Shown piece by piece: positions 11,172-20,949 of a stretch of DNA of 64,000 bases. The notes under the pieces are model-generated. The model saw nothing but the letters and a program-made list of their open reading frames with translations, searched no databases and had not been told where the DNA came from. The translations under genes were made by a program, and so were the position numbers. The DNA is from Thermoproteota archaeon. Its GTDB lineage: Archaea; Korarchaeota; Korarchaeia; Korarchaeales; Korarchaeaceae. Position 1 is the stretch's first letter; each line of letters begins with the position of its first letter. Where the stretch lies: NCBI GenBank assembly GCA_027491735.1, contig JAOZGP010000006.1, forward strand, positions 57,066 through 121,065, written 5' to 3'.

Positions 11172-11457
11172 ATATAAACTACCTCTTTTAAGACGTTCTC
11201 TTTAATCCTTGTTTCAAAGTCTTCTTCATCACTAAATCCACTTTAACACCCAAAATTTCTGTTAAATAGTTCTCAAGCTCTACGAATTCCAGCAGTGTAG
11301 GGGTTTCTTCAAACTCGACTAAGATGTCGATGTCGCTTCCCTCTCTCTGCTCTCCTCTCACATAAGAGCCGAATAAACCCATTTCCTTAACTTTAAATTT
11401 TTTTAATATCTCTTTGTGTTTGGCTAAAGTTTCTTTTATTTCCTCTAGGTTTTTCAT
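11170..11457 (-). pseudogene. mntA: MNT nucleotidyltransferase antitoxin, frameshifted near its 3' end
   Basis: MNT-domain proteins AMPylate a tyrosine of HepT and so neutralise it. The catalytic motif is intact: [18 protein letters not shown] is the GS-X10-D-X-D signature. ATG 11457 overlaps the upstream CARF gene stop. The frame in the ORF track ends early at 11188 with [12 protein letters not shown]. One base earlier the other frame reads [16 protein letters not shown], the usual MNT C-terminus, and stops at TGA 11170 in an ATGA overlap with hepT. A single base therefore seems to be missing after the codons for VMKK. This could be a real lesion, a programmed shift or a sequencing error. 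Without correction the last helix is lost. Confidence 0.85.
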
Positions 11458-12683
11458 TTCAACACCTCCAATTTGGGAAATCTGCACGCCCTCAAATCCT
11501 TCTCAAAGAACTTTCCGTATATCTTTTCAACATAACCGAGCAGATATCTGTAAAACTTCTCTGCATTATCCCCTTTAGCCATGGCCACAAATCCATGTGC
11601 TAGTATCGATTTGTTTCTTTTCGTTAGCAGATCTCTCAGTTTTTCATCGTTTTTCATTTCGATTGCCAGATCTATGCCTAACTCAGAAAGTAACTCAAGT
11701 TTACTCATAACCCCCAATCTGAGCACAATCTTTCCATCTTTAAATTCGGCAAATTTCTCAAACTTCCTTAAGATCTCTCTGCGTTTGCTGTCATCTTCTG
11801 ATAGAACGATCGGATCGTCGTATCCTCTCTCTTTCAGCATTATCTGAGCTATAACCTCAGTTGCCCTGTAGAGTCTCGCAACCGCATCATCGTAAAGTCC
11901 TGTCTCTATCCTCCTTTTCGCATTTTCCATTAAATCGAGAAGCTTCATTTTATAGTACTCGACCGTGGCCTTCTCCTTACTCTTAAGTCTTCCGAGAAAT
12001 TCGATATTGGATTTTACGTGATTTTTATCGACCAAATCTACCGACTTCCAGGATTCTTTCAGCATTTCGAAAGCCTTAAAATGGTTAAACCTATCCCAAA
12101 GTTCGTAAGCTTTTAAAAATTTTATCAGTTCATCCTTATAATCTAAAGCTCTAAGGTTTTGGGCTTCAAGTATTGCGGCATCGAAGTTATACACGTTGAA
12201 CAGCTTTGCGATCTTTTCAATAGTTACCATATCTTTAAACTGATAAGGCTCGAAAATGGAAATTCTTTCAAGGCCTCTCCTAACGATTCCACCTTTTCTT
12301 TCCCCGGCGATACATATTAAGCGGGTGTTCACGAATATGGCAGCTGAAGCCATTGCAGAACTCATCGTTTTCGTGCCATACGTGTAGTTGATGAAAAGAT
12401 CTCGCTCTGAGTAATTCTTTAAAACTTCGAGCATAGTTCTAAAACATAAGTTAAAATCGTCGGGGTTGGAGATTTCTACCAATTTTGTATCTATATCGGT
12501 CTTCGATTTTATCAGATCGACCATTTCTTTCGTCTCTTTTGTGTAAAACAGAACGATCTTATCTGGCTTAATAGTTTTAACGATCTCATTTATGAAACCG
12601 TCGACCATTAATTCGAGAGTTTCTCTTCTTTCTTCTTCGGTTCTTCCTACGCCAGTTCCAGTCGTGGAAACTAAAACTCTCAT
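11454..12683 (-). CDS. CARF-HEPN CRISPR ancillary RNase (TIGR02710-like)
   Basis: This is a Csm6/Csx1-type accessory protein. An N-terminal CARF domain would sense cyclic oligoadenylate made by Cas10, and a C-terminal HEPN RNase would then degrade RNA. The N-terminus [20 protein letters not shown] is the TIGR02710-type CARF strand and turn, and [14 protein letters not shown] is the second CARF ligand loop. The HEPN motif is RNKSILAH, Arg356 to His363, an R-X6-H signature and therefore apparently active. ATG 12683 comes two bases after the cmr3 stop, and the TGA overlaps mntA. Cas10 here keeps its GGDD cyclase motif, so the pathway looks complete. Confidence 0.87.
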   Translation of the reverse strand: MRVLVSTTGTGVGRTEEERRETLELMVDGFINEIVKTIKPDKIVLFYTKETKEMVDLIKSKTDIDTKLVEISNPDDFNLCFRTMLEVLKNYSERDLFINYTYGTKTMSSAMASAAIFVNTRLICIAGERKGGIVRRGLERISIFEPYQFKDMVTIEKIAKLFNVYNFDAAILEAQNLRALDYKDELIKFLKAYELWDRFNHFKAFEMLKESWKSVDLVDKNHVKSNIEFLGRLKSKEKATVEYYKMKLLDLMENAKRRIETGLYDDAVARLYRATEVIAQIMLKERGYDDPIVLSEDDSKRREILRKFEKFAEFKDGKIVLRLGVMSKLELLSELGIDLAIEMKNDEKLRDLLTKRNKSILAHGFVAMAKGDNAEKFYRYLLGYVEKIYGKFFEKDLRACRFPKLEVLK

Positions 12684-12685
12684 TT

Positions 12686-13729
12686 CTAAACCCCCAAGAA
12701 GCACAAACCGTAACCCAACCTCGTAAGTTCCCCGATCTTTAGATATGGCTGATCGAGATAAATCTCTCCATCGAATTCAACGAAGTAAATGGAACCGGGA
12801 GGAATTGCGTATCTCGTCGGCTTTGGTTTATTTTCTGCATAATCCCAGCCGCTGAAGGTTAGAGGCTTTCCTATAAGTGGATAAATCGCCTTTATTCCTA
12901 TTTTCAGCCTATCTTTGAGTTTATGCTCGATATCCCACATGCACTTATTCAATCTCTTAACAAGCGTGGGAGTTGCAACGTAGAGCTTAAATCTTCCACT
13001 TTCGTTTATATTTTCCAAAATTTCATCCCAAGCGTTCCTTAACTTCTCTATTGGATCTGAATTTTCGATTTCAATTCTTGCGAATCTGCTCTCCCCTCCA
13101 AGCCTTATCAGCCCATTTCTTAAATACTTCTTAACATTATCAGCCCCTTCACCAATCCATACGGAAATTTCAGCATTACCCCTAAGCCTGAGAAATCCCG
13201 CTTTATAGAAGAAATGCTCCTCCGTAACCTTCGCATCGCTCAACTTTATTCCCACCCTGCTCTCTTTAACGAACATATCGTCTCTGATTATTTCTTCGAG
13301 CTCTTCCTCCTCAATCTCTCCTTTGAGATAGTCCACGATGTTTTTGTAGCTAACAAAACCTCCAACGCTCTCGAAGTGTATGTGCTTGCCTTTGAACACG
13401 AACTGGCCATTTTGTAGCTGTAAAGGTTCAACAAGGAAGTATCCCTCTACACCTTTCGTCTTTACTATGTCGAGCGGTGTGGAGAAATATTCTTGCCCGT
13501 CGTAAAGAAAGCTACCTAATACCTGGAACTCGGGTTCGTCTTGCTTGTAACCTACCAATTTTTTAGCTTCATCGGAGAAACCCGAGCTGAAAAGTACTGC
13601 GCTCCTCAAAGCCCCCGCCACCGCTTGAGGTAAAGGCAGGGTGCTTCTCGCTAAATGTGACTCTCCAGCCGTAAAGGATTTCGATTCCCTAAACATCAGA
13701 ACGTCGTTAGGCTTCAGCAATATTCTCAT
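12686..13729 (-). CDS. cmr3: Cmr3, crRNA 5' handle-binding subunit
   Basis: Cmr3 is the Cas5-like RAMP subunit that binds the crRNA 5' handle and contacts Cas10. The start MRILLKPNDVLMFRESKSFTAG is highly characteristic of Cmr3. It is followed by LPLPQAVAGALRSAVL and a C-terminal IGELTRLGYGLCFLGV glycine-rich loop. The longer ORF start is rejected in favour of ATG 13729, which lies five bases beyond the cas10 TGA. Length of about 347 residues is normal. Confidence 0.93.
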   Translation of the reverse strand: MRILLKPNDVLMFRESKSFTAGESHLARSTLPLPQAVAGALRSAVLFSSGFSDEAKKLVGYKQDEPEFQVLGSFLYDGQEYFSTPLDIVKTKGVEGYFLVEPLQLQNGQFVFKGKHIHFESVGGFVSYKNIVDYLKGEIEEEELEEIIRDDMFVKESRVGIKLSDAKVTEEHFFYKAGFLRLRGNAEISVWIGEGADNVKKYLRNGLIRLGGESRFARIEIENSDPIEKLRNAWDEILENINESGRFKLYVATPTLVKRLNKCMWDIEHKLKDRLKIGIKAIYPLIGKPLTFSGWDYAENKPKPTRYAIPPGSIYFVEFDGEIYLDQPYLKIGELTRLGYGLCFLGV

Positions 13730-13734
13730 GCTAA

Positions 13735-16700
13735 TCACCCGTAACAATCTCTAAGGATTTTGAGCAGGATAAACAACCCCCTAACTTGCTTCCTCAAAAT
13801 TAGACCGTATAATTCCCCTCCTTTATTGCAATCGAGTTTGAACAATTCCGAAAGCCCGTCCACTGAAAGCTCATTTTTAGAAATCAGCTTGTTAATCTCT
13901 TCATTCAAACGGTTTAGCTTGACCTTGGACAGATCGATCAGACCTTCGAGATCGTTCGAACTCAGCGAAATTCTTACTCCTTTCGCGAGCTTTAGGATTT
14001 TTTCGGACAAATCTTCAGCTTTCTTTTTCTTGTTTTCTCCCTCGTAATGTCTTAACAGTTCAAACTTGAGGTAGGCTTTGATTGCGTTTTCATCTCTTGG
14101 TAGATTTTCAATGTTCTCAATAACATCGTAGATAAATCTTCCCGAAATCCTCGGCCTTTCTTCGCTTAAAATCAATTCCACGATTTCTTCAAGCTCCGGA
14201 ATTATATTCCAGTTAAAAACTACTTCGTAATAGCTACCGCCTCTCGTTAGGTAGCCTACGGCTACAGCATTCCTACCCATTCCTTTTGCCTTTCTTTCGA
14301 GCTCCCTAACCCTATCCAACGCATCGTATAGCGGATGCTTGTAGTGGACGATTAGGATTCCAGCGCTCATCGTCTTAGCGGGCAAAACGTTCCAGCCATC
14401 CCAATTATCGTTAAACTTCTTCTGAATTTCATTTGCACAAATCAAAGCTGAATCTATAGGCAGTAAGGCTAAAACGTCGTCTCCTCCTGCATAAATTAGC
14501 TCACCCCTATGATTTTTCACGATATCGGGAACTATGTTTATCGAGAAATGTGCGAGAGCTCTGCTTATTGCCGAGTGGGTTGCCGGCGTAATTAGCCTGT
14601 TCACTTTTCTGATTTTTTCTCTGAGTTTGTCAGGAAGTTGATCTACAACATTGGGATGCAGATAACAGTCAACTGTTCCCATCTCATCTCCAATCAGCAT
14701 TCTGCCCATGTTATCTCCGTCCATCATCAGGATTGCGTAGTATTTTTCTGGCTCACCATGTTCATCGTGTAGCTCTTTTACTATCCTCTTTGGTTCTTCA
14801 AGATCAATCTCGGAAACATCTATTCCAAAGTTCTCCTTTATATATTTTGCATTCCAATTCTCAATGTAAAGTAATTCAGGATTAACAAGATTGTTATCTC
14901 TTATGAGATATTTCAGCTTATTATGTCTTTTAAGAGTATTCACAAGCTTATTATAAAATTCTGATTCTTTGGCAAGTTTTAACCATTCGTTTTTCCTTAA
15001 AGCAACCTCTGAAACTGATTCGAACCCAGCCTCTATATCCCAATCTTTCTTTTCTTTGAACCACTCATGATAGAACCTCTTAGCCAAACAAACCGGACAG
15101 AGGTGTTCATTACTCTTGAACATCAACGGATTTTTGCTAGCTATTTCTAACCACAGAGCTTTCATTAGTGCGTAGTTTTTACCTCCAATTGCCTCGATTT
15201 CTCCGCAAAGAGAACACTTGTAGGCGTTAGAGCCTTCAAGTTTCTCGAATTTTCTCGACTCTATTGCAATGATTTCCTCCAAAAGTTCGAACATCAGAGA
15301 ATATAAGTCAAATATTCTTGCTGGATAGGCTCCAAAAGACCTCAGCAAATCCAGCCAGTCGAGGTACTTCTTCTCAACATTCTCAGGTAATCCGAGATTT
15401 TTAACGTAGCTCTCTAGCTTTTCGTAACTCTTTCTTATTCTTTCTCTCCAATCTTTCGCTTCGACCTCAAGTTCCTTTTTAGTGAAGGGAACTCTAAATA
15501 TCTCAAGAGTTATATCGAAGTAATTTTCGATTAAGTTGCGGTAGTAATTTTTCAAAGTCTCGAGATTTTTCAGCTCCTCTAAGACCTTTTCGTATTTTTC
15601 ATTTTCCTTGGATTTTTCCTTCAGCTCAATCAATTGGCTCTCAACATTTTTCAAGATTTCATCAATCGTTCTTTCCCAAGCGTAATCGAATAGTTCGATA
15701 ATTTCATTTAAAACGGCGTTCTTAACTTTATTTCTGAGATCGTTCAAATCATCATCTACGCCGATTATCGCCAAGAACTTGTTCGGGATGTTCGCAATTT
15801 TCAATTTTTTATTCAAATTTTTCACTTTAACGGCTTCCGGCACATCTTTGAATTTGTCTTCGAACTCTTTATCGAAAAACGGCTGACCTCTGAGATGTGG
15901 AAATATTACGGCATCCGGCCCATACTCTTCAATTATAGCTTTAATAGCTTGAAAAGTCAGATAGCTCAGCATGTGACTTCCAGCCCATAAATCTCTCTCC
16001 TTTCTCGCATTCTTTATGAAGTTTTGGACAGGCGTTAGCTTAAACATCAGTAAAGCCTGCTCATTCTTATTAATGGCTCCAAAGATGGCGGAAGTTGCAT
16101 CTGCATGGTCGAATAGCGTATGATCCGGACTTAACGTGTATGCAGTTAGGTTTAACACATCTTCAGCGATTCTTTCGCAGATTTCGTCGGATTCACAGAG
16201 TTCTTTTAATTTTTCAATCAACTTGATCTTCAAAAGCTCGGGATAAAACCTCCAGATTACGAAATACCTGTCCTTATCGTCGGCAGTAATTGAGATCAAT
16301 TCGTTAAAGGTCTCTTTTTCCGCTTCAAGAATGATCTTCAATATCCTTTCAAATTCACGTTGATATTCTTCGGATTTTTCGTCCTTTGGCAGTATATCTT
16401 TTAAATACTCATACTCCTTAATTTCGCTAGTTATCGGGTGTCTAAATACTGGTTCTCCAACAAAGATAAAATCTTCTCCGTGAATTCTGTAAAAAGTGGA
16501 TGAGAGCCTTTTGCCGTTTATTATTTCAAGATCAATTCTTTGAAGCGAGGATGCAGTTTGATCGGCTAAATGTATGTCAGGTATGCTTGGTAGTTCTCCG
16601 TAAACGTGATATAATTTTTTACTTTCATCATAAAAATATTTTTTAGCTTTTTCGACGTACTTTCTCCAATTCTTTAGTTCCTTTTTTATGTTGGCATCCT

Positions 16701-16833
16701 TGGGAATTGGAGGATCAGAATAAAAGCTAAAATTGCCCAGTAACTCCATTCTGCGTTCCACATGATCTTGTATTCTAATGACTTTGTCGGGAGGGTCGTG
16801 GAGAAAGGCTTTAATCTTATCGCTCCAATTCAT
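13735..16833 (-). CDS. cas10: Cas10 (Cmr2), HD and GGDD palm protein
   Basis: Cas10 is the large subunit of the type III-B complex. Target RNA activates single-strand DNase activity of its HD domain and cyclic oligoadenylate synthesis in its palm domain. The 1032-residue sequence has HD residues His12-Asp13 in AFLHDPPDK, a zinc-binding pair CSLC (540-543) and CPVC (579-582), a first palm with MMDGDNMG near 704, and the active-site AGGDDVLAL with GGDD at 783-786. Both activities therefore look intact. Its ATG overlaps the cmr1 stop. A+T-rich composition and Lys/Glu-rich helices match the rest of the effector train. Confidence 0.96.
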   Translation of the reverse strand: MNWSDKIKAFLHDPPDKVIRIQDHVERRMELLGNFSFYSDPPIPKDANIKKELKNWRKYVEKAKKYFYDESKKLYHVYGELPSIPDIHLADQTASSLQRIDLEIINGKRLSSTFYRIHGEDFIFVGEPVFRHPITSEIKEYEYLKDILPKDEKSEEYQREFERILKIILEAEKETFNELISITADDKDRYFVIWRFYPELLKIKLIEKLKELCESDEICERIAEDVLNLTAYTLSPDHTLFDHADATSAIFGAINKNEQALLMFKLTPVQNFIKNARKERDLWAGSHMLSYLTFQAIKAIIEEYGPDAVIFPHLRGQPFFDKEFEDKFKDVPEAVKVKNLNKKLKIANIPNKFLAIIGVDDDLNDLRNKVKNAVLNEIIELFDYAWERTIDEILKNVESQLIELKEKSKENEKYEKVLEELKNLETLKNYYRNLIENYFDITLEIFRVPFTKKELEVEAKDWRERIRKSYEKLESYVKNLGLPENVEKKYLDWLDLLRSFGAYPARIFDLYSLMFELLEEIIAIESRKFEKLEGSNAYKCSLCGEIEAIGGKNYALMKALWLEIASKNPLMFKSNEHLCPVCLAKRFYHEWFKEKKDWDIEAGFESVSEVALRKNEWLKLAKESEFYNKLVNTLKRHNKLKYLIRDNNLVNPELLYIENWNAKYIKENFGIDVSEIDLEEPKRIVKELHDEHGEPEKYYAILMMDGDNMGRMLIGDEMGTVDCYLHPNVVDQLPDKLREKIRKVNRLITPATHSAISRALAHFSINIVPDIVKNHRGELIYAGGDDVLALLPIDSALICANEIQKKFNDNWDGWNVLPAKTMSAGILIVHYKHPLYDALDRVRELERKAKGMGRNAVAVGYLTRGGSYYEVVFNWNIIPELEEIVELILSEERPRISGRFIYDVIENIENLPRDENAIKAYLKFELLRHYEGENKKKKAEDLSEKILKLAKGVRISLSSNDLEGLIDLSKVKLNRLNEEINKLISKNELSVDGLSELFKLDCNKGGELYGLILRKQVRGLFILLKILRDCYG

Positions 16834-17891
16834 GAAAACACCTCCAATTTTCCAAATACGATTGAATCCCTGAGATTTTCATTGAATTTCCCGATAATCG
16901 ACCAAACGACTAATTCATCGATATCGGAATCTGGATAAAACGGTTTAGTTTTGAACTTCACTATTTTAACGAAGAGTTCATTACTAATAGGAATCAAGCC
17001 AACTATCACAGGACTCGCCCTCCTTTCACTTCTAATCTTCGGCAATCTATTTCGAATACTTTCTACACCCTTACCACCCAAGTTTATTGGTAAGCCAAAA
17101 ACGATTCTTTCGGGTTTATCTATTTCGTTCCGTCTGAACTTTAGATATTCCCGCTGGAATTGAACCAAAGCTTGAATTGGGTCTCCTCTTTTTGGATCCC
17201 ATAGGGTCACTACAGAAGTGTTCGGACTTAAAACGGGATAGCTAACATTGCTTACGTTGAGCTTGGATTTATTAAGAGTCTGCCCGACTAATTCTACTGC
17301 TCGCTCTATGGAATCTTTCAGCTCACCACGATTTTTAAATTCAGTTTTGAGATCAAGATCGTCAAGCACTTCCAAATCCCCACCGCAAAATCTAATGCTT
17401 CCAGCACCTCTACGAGATCTGAACCCAATACTGCCTAAGGTTACGAGGGTCCAAAACGAGGCTAAGCCAATCCTAAACGATTTCTCATCTAAAGCTTCGA
17501 TTTTCAGGTGGAACTTCGTTCCCGCTGGATAATATTCATCAAACTGATTTTTCCTTGCAAGCAAGTTCACAGAAAACCAAATGTATCTAAGCTGATTGGA
17601 GGGAGATCTTTTATCTATTACCCCCTTTTTAAATAACACTCTTCTCTTTTCACCAACAATCTTGGAAATTTCAACGATCACCCTACTCCTCTGCTTTGTG
17701 CTTCCGAAGACAAACTCTTCGGCTCTTCTCAATCCAACAACATCATTGCCGAAGTAATTTCCAGCTAAAGCCCTGAACCACCATCTCATCAAGCCCTTTA
17801 CAGATGATGCTCTGATCTCAGCTTTAGTCTGATCAGCACCCCTCATGAAAATAGGAGTTATTGCTTCAAGCTCGAATTCAGCCTTGAACAT
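16830..17891 (-). CDS. cmr1: Cmr1, type III-B RAMP subunit
   Basis: Cmr1 caps the 3' end of the crRNA in the Cmr complex and helps bind target RNA. The diagnostic N-terminus is visible: EAITPIFMRGADQTKAEIRASS followed by VKGLMRWWFRALAG, and FVFGSTKQRSRV. The RAMP GFRSRRGAGSIRF loop is in the middle. ATG 17891 is preferred over the GTG at 17900 because AGGTG lies eight bases upstream. The gene overlaps the end of cas8a by a few bases or abuts it, so type III-B genes follow type I-A genes with no break. Confidence 0.93.
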   Translation of the reverse strand: MFKAEFELEAITPIFMRGADQTKAEIRASSVKGLMRWWFRALAGNYFGNDVVGLRRAEEFVFGSTKQRSRVIVEISKIVGEKRRVLFKKGVIDKRSPSNQLRYIWFSVNLLARKNQFDEYYPAGTKFHLKIEALDEKSFRIGLASFWTLVTLGSIGFRSRRGAGSIRFCGGDLEVLDDLDLKTEFKNRGELKDSIERAVELVGQTLNKSKLNVSNVSYPVLSPNTSVVTLWDPKRGDPIQALVQFQREYLKFRRNEIDKPERIVFGLPINLGGKGVESIRNRLPKIRSERRASPVIVGLIPISNELFVKIVKFKTKPFYPDSDIDELVVWSIIGKFNENLRDSIVFGKLEVFS

Positions 17892-17892
17892 T

Positions 17893-19098
17893 TTAAACAC
17901 CTTTAAACATTTTAATAACCCTCATATATTCTTTACTCCTTCTTTTCTCGTTTGGTTTTGTGCTGTTTTCAAGCTTTCTGTATGCGTTGTTAATCTCCCT
18001 CAAAAACTCGTACCAACCATCAGCATTACCAAGCACGACGAAGCGGTAAAGTCCATGGATAGCTTTTATGATGTTGCTCGCTTCATCGTATCTATCCACG
18101 TTTTTCAAAGCATCGAAAATAACCCCATCCGGCTTCAGAATCTCCGACAGATTCTTTAAGAACATCTCGGGATCTCTGAAGTGATTTCTAACGATTTCGT
18201 AGAACTCCTGATGTTCTCTATAGATCGTTATCGGTATCTGTTCATAGACCTTATAGGTTTGCCCTTCAGGTGCAATCTTGAAAAGAATCGTCGAAATCTT
18301 GTCTAAATTCTCCTTTTCCATAAGCCTTCTGATTTCAACGTTCAAATACACCTCAAGCAAAATCATCTCGTTCAGTGTCGTTTTACTCAGCACTTCGTTC
18401 AAAATTTTTATTGTTCCGTTCTTCGTTCTGAACAATTTCTTAATAAGTTCTTTGTCTTCAATGTTATTCAGCATGCTCTCTATTTCCTCAGGAGAGAAAG
18501 TCAGGAAGAAATAGTATTGCTGGTTATGCTGTCTTGCGGAAGTTACGAAAGAGGAGTATAAGCCAAGCAGGAAGATTAGCAGTATCTCCTTGGACGTGTA
18601 AATCGTTATCTGCTGTGACGTGTAACCGCTTTCCAGCGAGGATATGCCCGTATATCTGTCAACTTTAAAAAGCTGAGGAGCAGCAATCGGTTTCTTTTTT
18701 CCATTTGCATCAAACATCTCTTTCTCATCGACAATCATATCCTTTCTTTTGAACTCAATTCCCAGCTTTATCGTGTCTTTCGTAACTATCAGCTGATCTG
18801 CATTCGGTTTGAGTTTGGAGATTAGATCGTAGTAAGTCTTTTTACTTTTTTCCGAAATTTTATATGCTTCGAAAATCGTAGCGTTGATGGTATCATTTCC
18901 TGACATTACAACTCTCAGGTTGTTCACTCCCTCATCTTCGAGATTCTTCATCGCGGTTGCGAGGAAGTCGTTCGGTAAATCTATTGAATGACCGTCAAAC
19001 CTCGCTTGAGAAAACTGGGTTGAAAAGAGCAAACCTTCATACAAGATGTTACTGAGAAAGGAGAGGTCTCTCGGCAAAGTTAAGATCACCTTGACCAT
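17893..19098 (-). CDS. cas8a: Cas8a-type large subunit of type I-A Cascade
   Basis: This 401-residue gene occupies the place of the type I-A large subunit, directly after csa5-cas7-cas5. Large subunits recognise the PAM and recruit Cas3. The N-terminus ILTLPRDLSFLSNILYEGLLF resembles Cas8a2/Csa4 proteins. There is no zinc finger or nuclease motif that I can see, and Cas8a is poorly conserved, so the call leans on position and length. ATG 19098 overlaps the end of cas5 (GGATGGTCAAGGTGA). A more exotic large subunit is possible, but no other candidate for the role exists in the operon. Confidence 0.72.
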   Translation of the reverse strand: MVKVILTLPRDLSFLSNILYEGLLFSTQFSQARFDGHSIDLPNDFLATAMKNLEDEGVNNLRVVMSGNDTINATIFEAYKISEKSKKTYYDLISKLKPNADQLIVTKDTIKLGIEFKRKDMIVDEKEMFDANGKKKPIAAPQLFKVDRYTGISSLESGYTSQQITIYTSKEILLIFLLGLYSSFVTSARQHNQQYYFFLTFSPEEIESMLNNIEDKELIKKLFRTKNGTIKILNEVLSKTTLNEMILLEVYLNVEIRRLMEKENLDKISTILFKIAPEGQTYKVYEQIPITIYREHQEFYEIVRNHFRDPEMFLKNLSEILKPDGVIFDALKNVDRYDEASNIIKAIHGLYRFVVLGNADGWYEFLREINNAYRKLENSTKPNEKRRSKEYMRVIKMFKGV

Positions 19099-19883
19099 CC
19101 GACCACCACCTCTCCATCGAATTTGTAGGCAACTTTTGTCTCAATCCAACAATGATATTCTTCCTTACTTATGTTCAAAATCGGAACTTTGAAAGGTAGC
19201 AGATTCTTTCCTTCGATGTAATCCTTTACGGGATCGCTAAAGTTGAAAGGATTTATGTAAACTTCATACACCCAATTTCTCGATGTTTCCTCTTTGATAA
19301 TTTCAACGTTGCTCGCTGGAAAGCTGTAAGTCGTTTTTATCTTACCATCAATCTTTTTCGGTTCAAACGATTCAACCTCTGTAACTGAAGTTATGCTTTC
19401 CTTAGATCCGAGCCTGTGAATCTTCCAGAAAATATCATCCTCTATTTCTATTCTCTTTCCGTTAAATTCGATGTTATCATCTTTGAACACCAAAAACCAC
19501 CTGAGCTTTGGAGAATCCTGAAAGCTTGCCAGTATGGTTTTACCTCTCGCCGGAGAATCGAAAGATTTGGCAAGATTTATCGGATTCGGATAGAGCACTC
19601 CAGAAGTTATCTTTACGGCTATAATTCTGTTCAGATCCTCATACTTTATCGGTTTGCAGTTAACTGGCTTAACTCCTATTGCCAGCAGATTCTCGCTCAG
19701 CTTTGCGATGATCTTCCTACCTTCCTCTTCTCCTGTTTTCTTCTCCTTAGCAATGACTTCAGCTAAAGCACCCAAAAAAGTCGTTGGTGGAGGATAGTAA
19801 AAGGATGGAGAAGTCTTTGACAATCCAACTATTCTCGCCTGAAATCCCCAAACGAATTCTGTATCGACTATAAAGCCGATCAT
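19086..19883 (-). CDS. cas5: Cas5a, type I-A Cascade subunit
   Basis: Cas5 is a RAMP protein that holds the crRNA 5' handle in Cascade. The 265-residue protein begins GFIVDTEFVWGFQARIVGLSKTSPSFYYPPPTTFLGALAEV, the typical Cas5 first strand and Pro-rich helix start. ATG 19883 overlaps the cas7 TGA, and the 3' end overlaps cas8a. Order csa5-cas7-cas5-cas8a is the normal type I-A Cascade block. Confidence 0.9.
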   Translation of the reverse strand: MIGFIVDTEFVWGFQARIVGLSKTSPSFYYPPPTTFLGALAEVIAKEKKTGEEEGRKIIAKLSENLLAIGVKPVNCKPIKYEDLNRIIAVKITSGVLYPNPINLAKSFDSPARGKTILASFQDSPKLRWFLVFKDDNIEFNGKRIEIEDDIFWKIHRLGSKESITSVTEVESFEPKKIDGKIKTTYSFPASNVEIIKEETSRNWVYEVYINPFNFSDPVKDYIEGKNLLPFKVPILNISKEEYHCWIETKVAYKFDGEVVVGWSR

Positions 19884-20947
19884 ATCCTCCTCTCAGCCTC
19901 TTCGATCGCACTCACAACAACTTCTTCGAATTCTCCATCATCTGGGTAGACGAAGAGCTTCGTGCCGTAGTTCACCTTCTGCATCTTCTTTTCAGCCTTC
20001 TCGATGTAGCTCTTTGCAAATGGGCTTGGAACAGTCCACACGTCATCACTGACAGCTATAGCTAAAGACTCCCATTCAACTACTGGTAGAAATCTCGTCT
20101 TCTTTGCTCCAAACAGAAATTCGATTAGGAACTTTTGTAAAGCGTCGAGAGTCGCTTCTATCCTCTTCTTCCTGTCGTTAACCACTTCTTCTCCGGCTCT
20201 ATCGTAAACAAAAGTTGCTCTTCCTATGTATCTTGTATCCAGATCGAAGCTAAAGGTATAGACTGCTGAAGATAGCTCAACGTAGTATATCATCTGTCCA
20301 CGAGCTTCTTCTTCTCCACGAACAAATGGAGTTCCTAAGGCATATCTTGAATGCAACTGTGGTTCAATTACCACGTTTTCAAGAGCCTCCTTCGTCGGAA
20401 TCATGTAGCCAGTGTAAAAGTTGGAGGTTCTTTTGATGTTACTAAAGATAGGTCTAGCTGAAATTTGATTTCGTTGTTTCTCTTTTGATGCTATTCCTTT
20501 CGACTCCAGAATGTCAATATCACTAATACCATTTTCAAACTGTCTTTCACTTTGAGTTTCTGGAGCGTGCAAGAAACCTCCAACATCCTCTATGAAGCAG
20601 TTCCTAATAATAAAAGCCTCTAACTCGAAATCTGAGGATACTCTACCAGTAGATTTTAATTTGTCTCTAAATTGTGATACTAATGTCGCCAAATTTGTGC
20701 TCTTTAGAAATATTCCCTTTTCACACAGCTTACAAACTGGCAATCCATTTTCCTTAGCCTCTTCAGCCAAGACCTCCTGAAATCCATGTGCAATTGATTC
20801 ACCGCTTATCGCTGGAGCAAAATAAGTAGCATAGGTTTCGGGAACTATCACAGGCACTCTTCTGTGCTTTACGTAATTTCCAACACTTTCCGTCATGTTT
20901 AAAGCCTCAACGTTGATCAAAACCCTTCCTCTAATTGAAACGAACAT
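19880..20947 (-). CDS. cas7: Cas7a (Csa2), Cascade backbone subunit
   Basis: Cas7/Csa2 polymerises along the crRNA spacer as the Cascade backbone. The protein opens MFVSIRGRVLINVEALNMTESVGNYVKHRRVPV, a clear Csa2 N-terminus, and contains a CKLCEKG motif near residue 85. ATG 20947 is chosen because AGGAGGG lies seven bases upstream. The ORF track starts two codons earlier, at an ATG within the csa5 stop overlap. The gene is coupled to csa5 and cas5. Confidence 0.94.
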   Translation of the reverse strand: MFVSIRGRVLINVEALNMTESVGNYVKHRRVPVIVPETYATYFAPAISGESIAHGFQEVLAEEAKENGLPVCKLCEKGIFLKSTNLATLVSQFRDKLKSTGRVSSDFELEAFIIRNCFIEDVGGFLHAPETQSERQFENGISDIDILESKGIASKEKQRNQISARPIFSNIKRTSNFYTGYMIPTKEALENVVIEPQLHSRYALGTPFVRGEEEARGQMIYYVELSSAVYTFSFDLDTRYIGRATFVYDRAGEEVVNDRKKRIEATLDALQKFLIEFLFGAKKTRFLPVVEWESLAIAVSDDVWTVPSPFAKSYIEKAEKKMQKVNYGTKLFVYPDDGEFEEVVVSAIEEAERRI

Positions 20948-20949
20948 AT

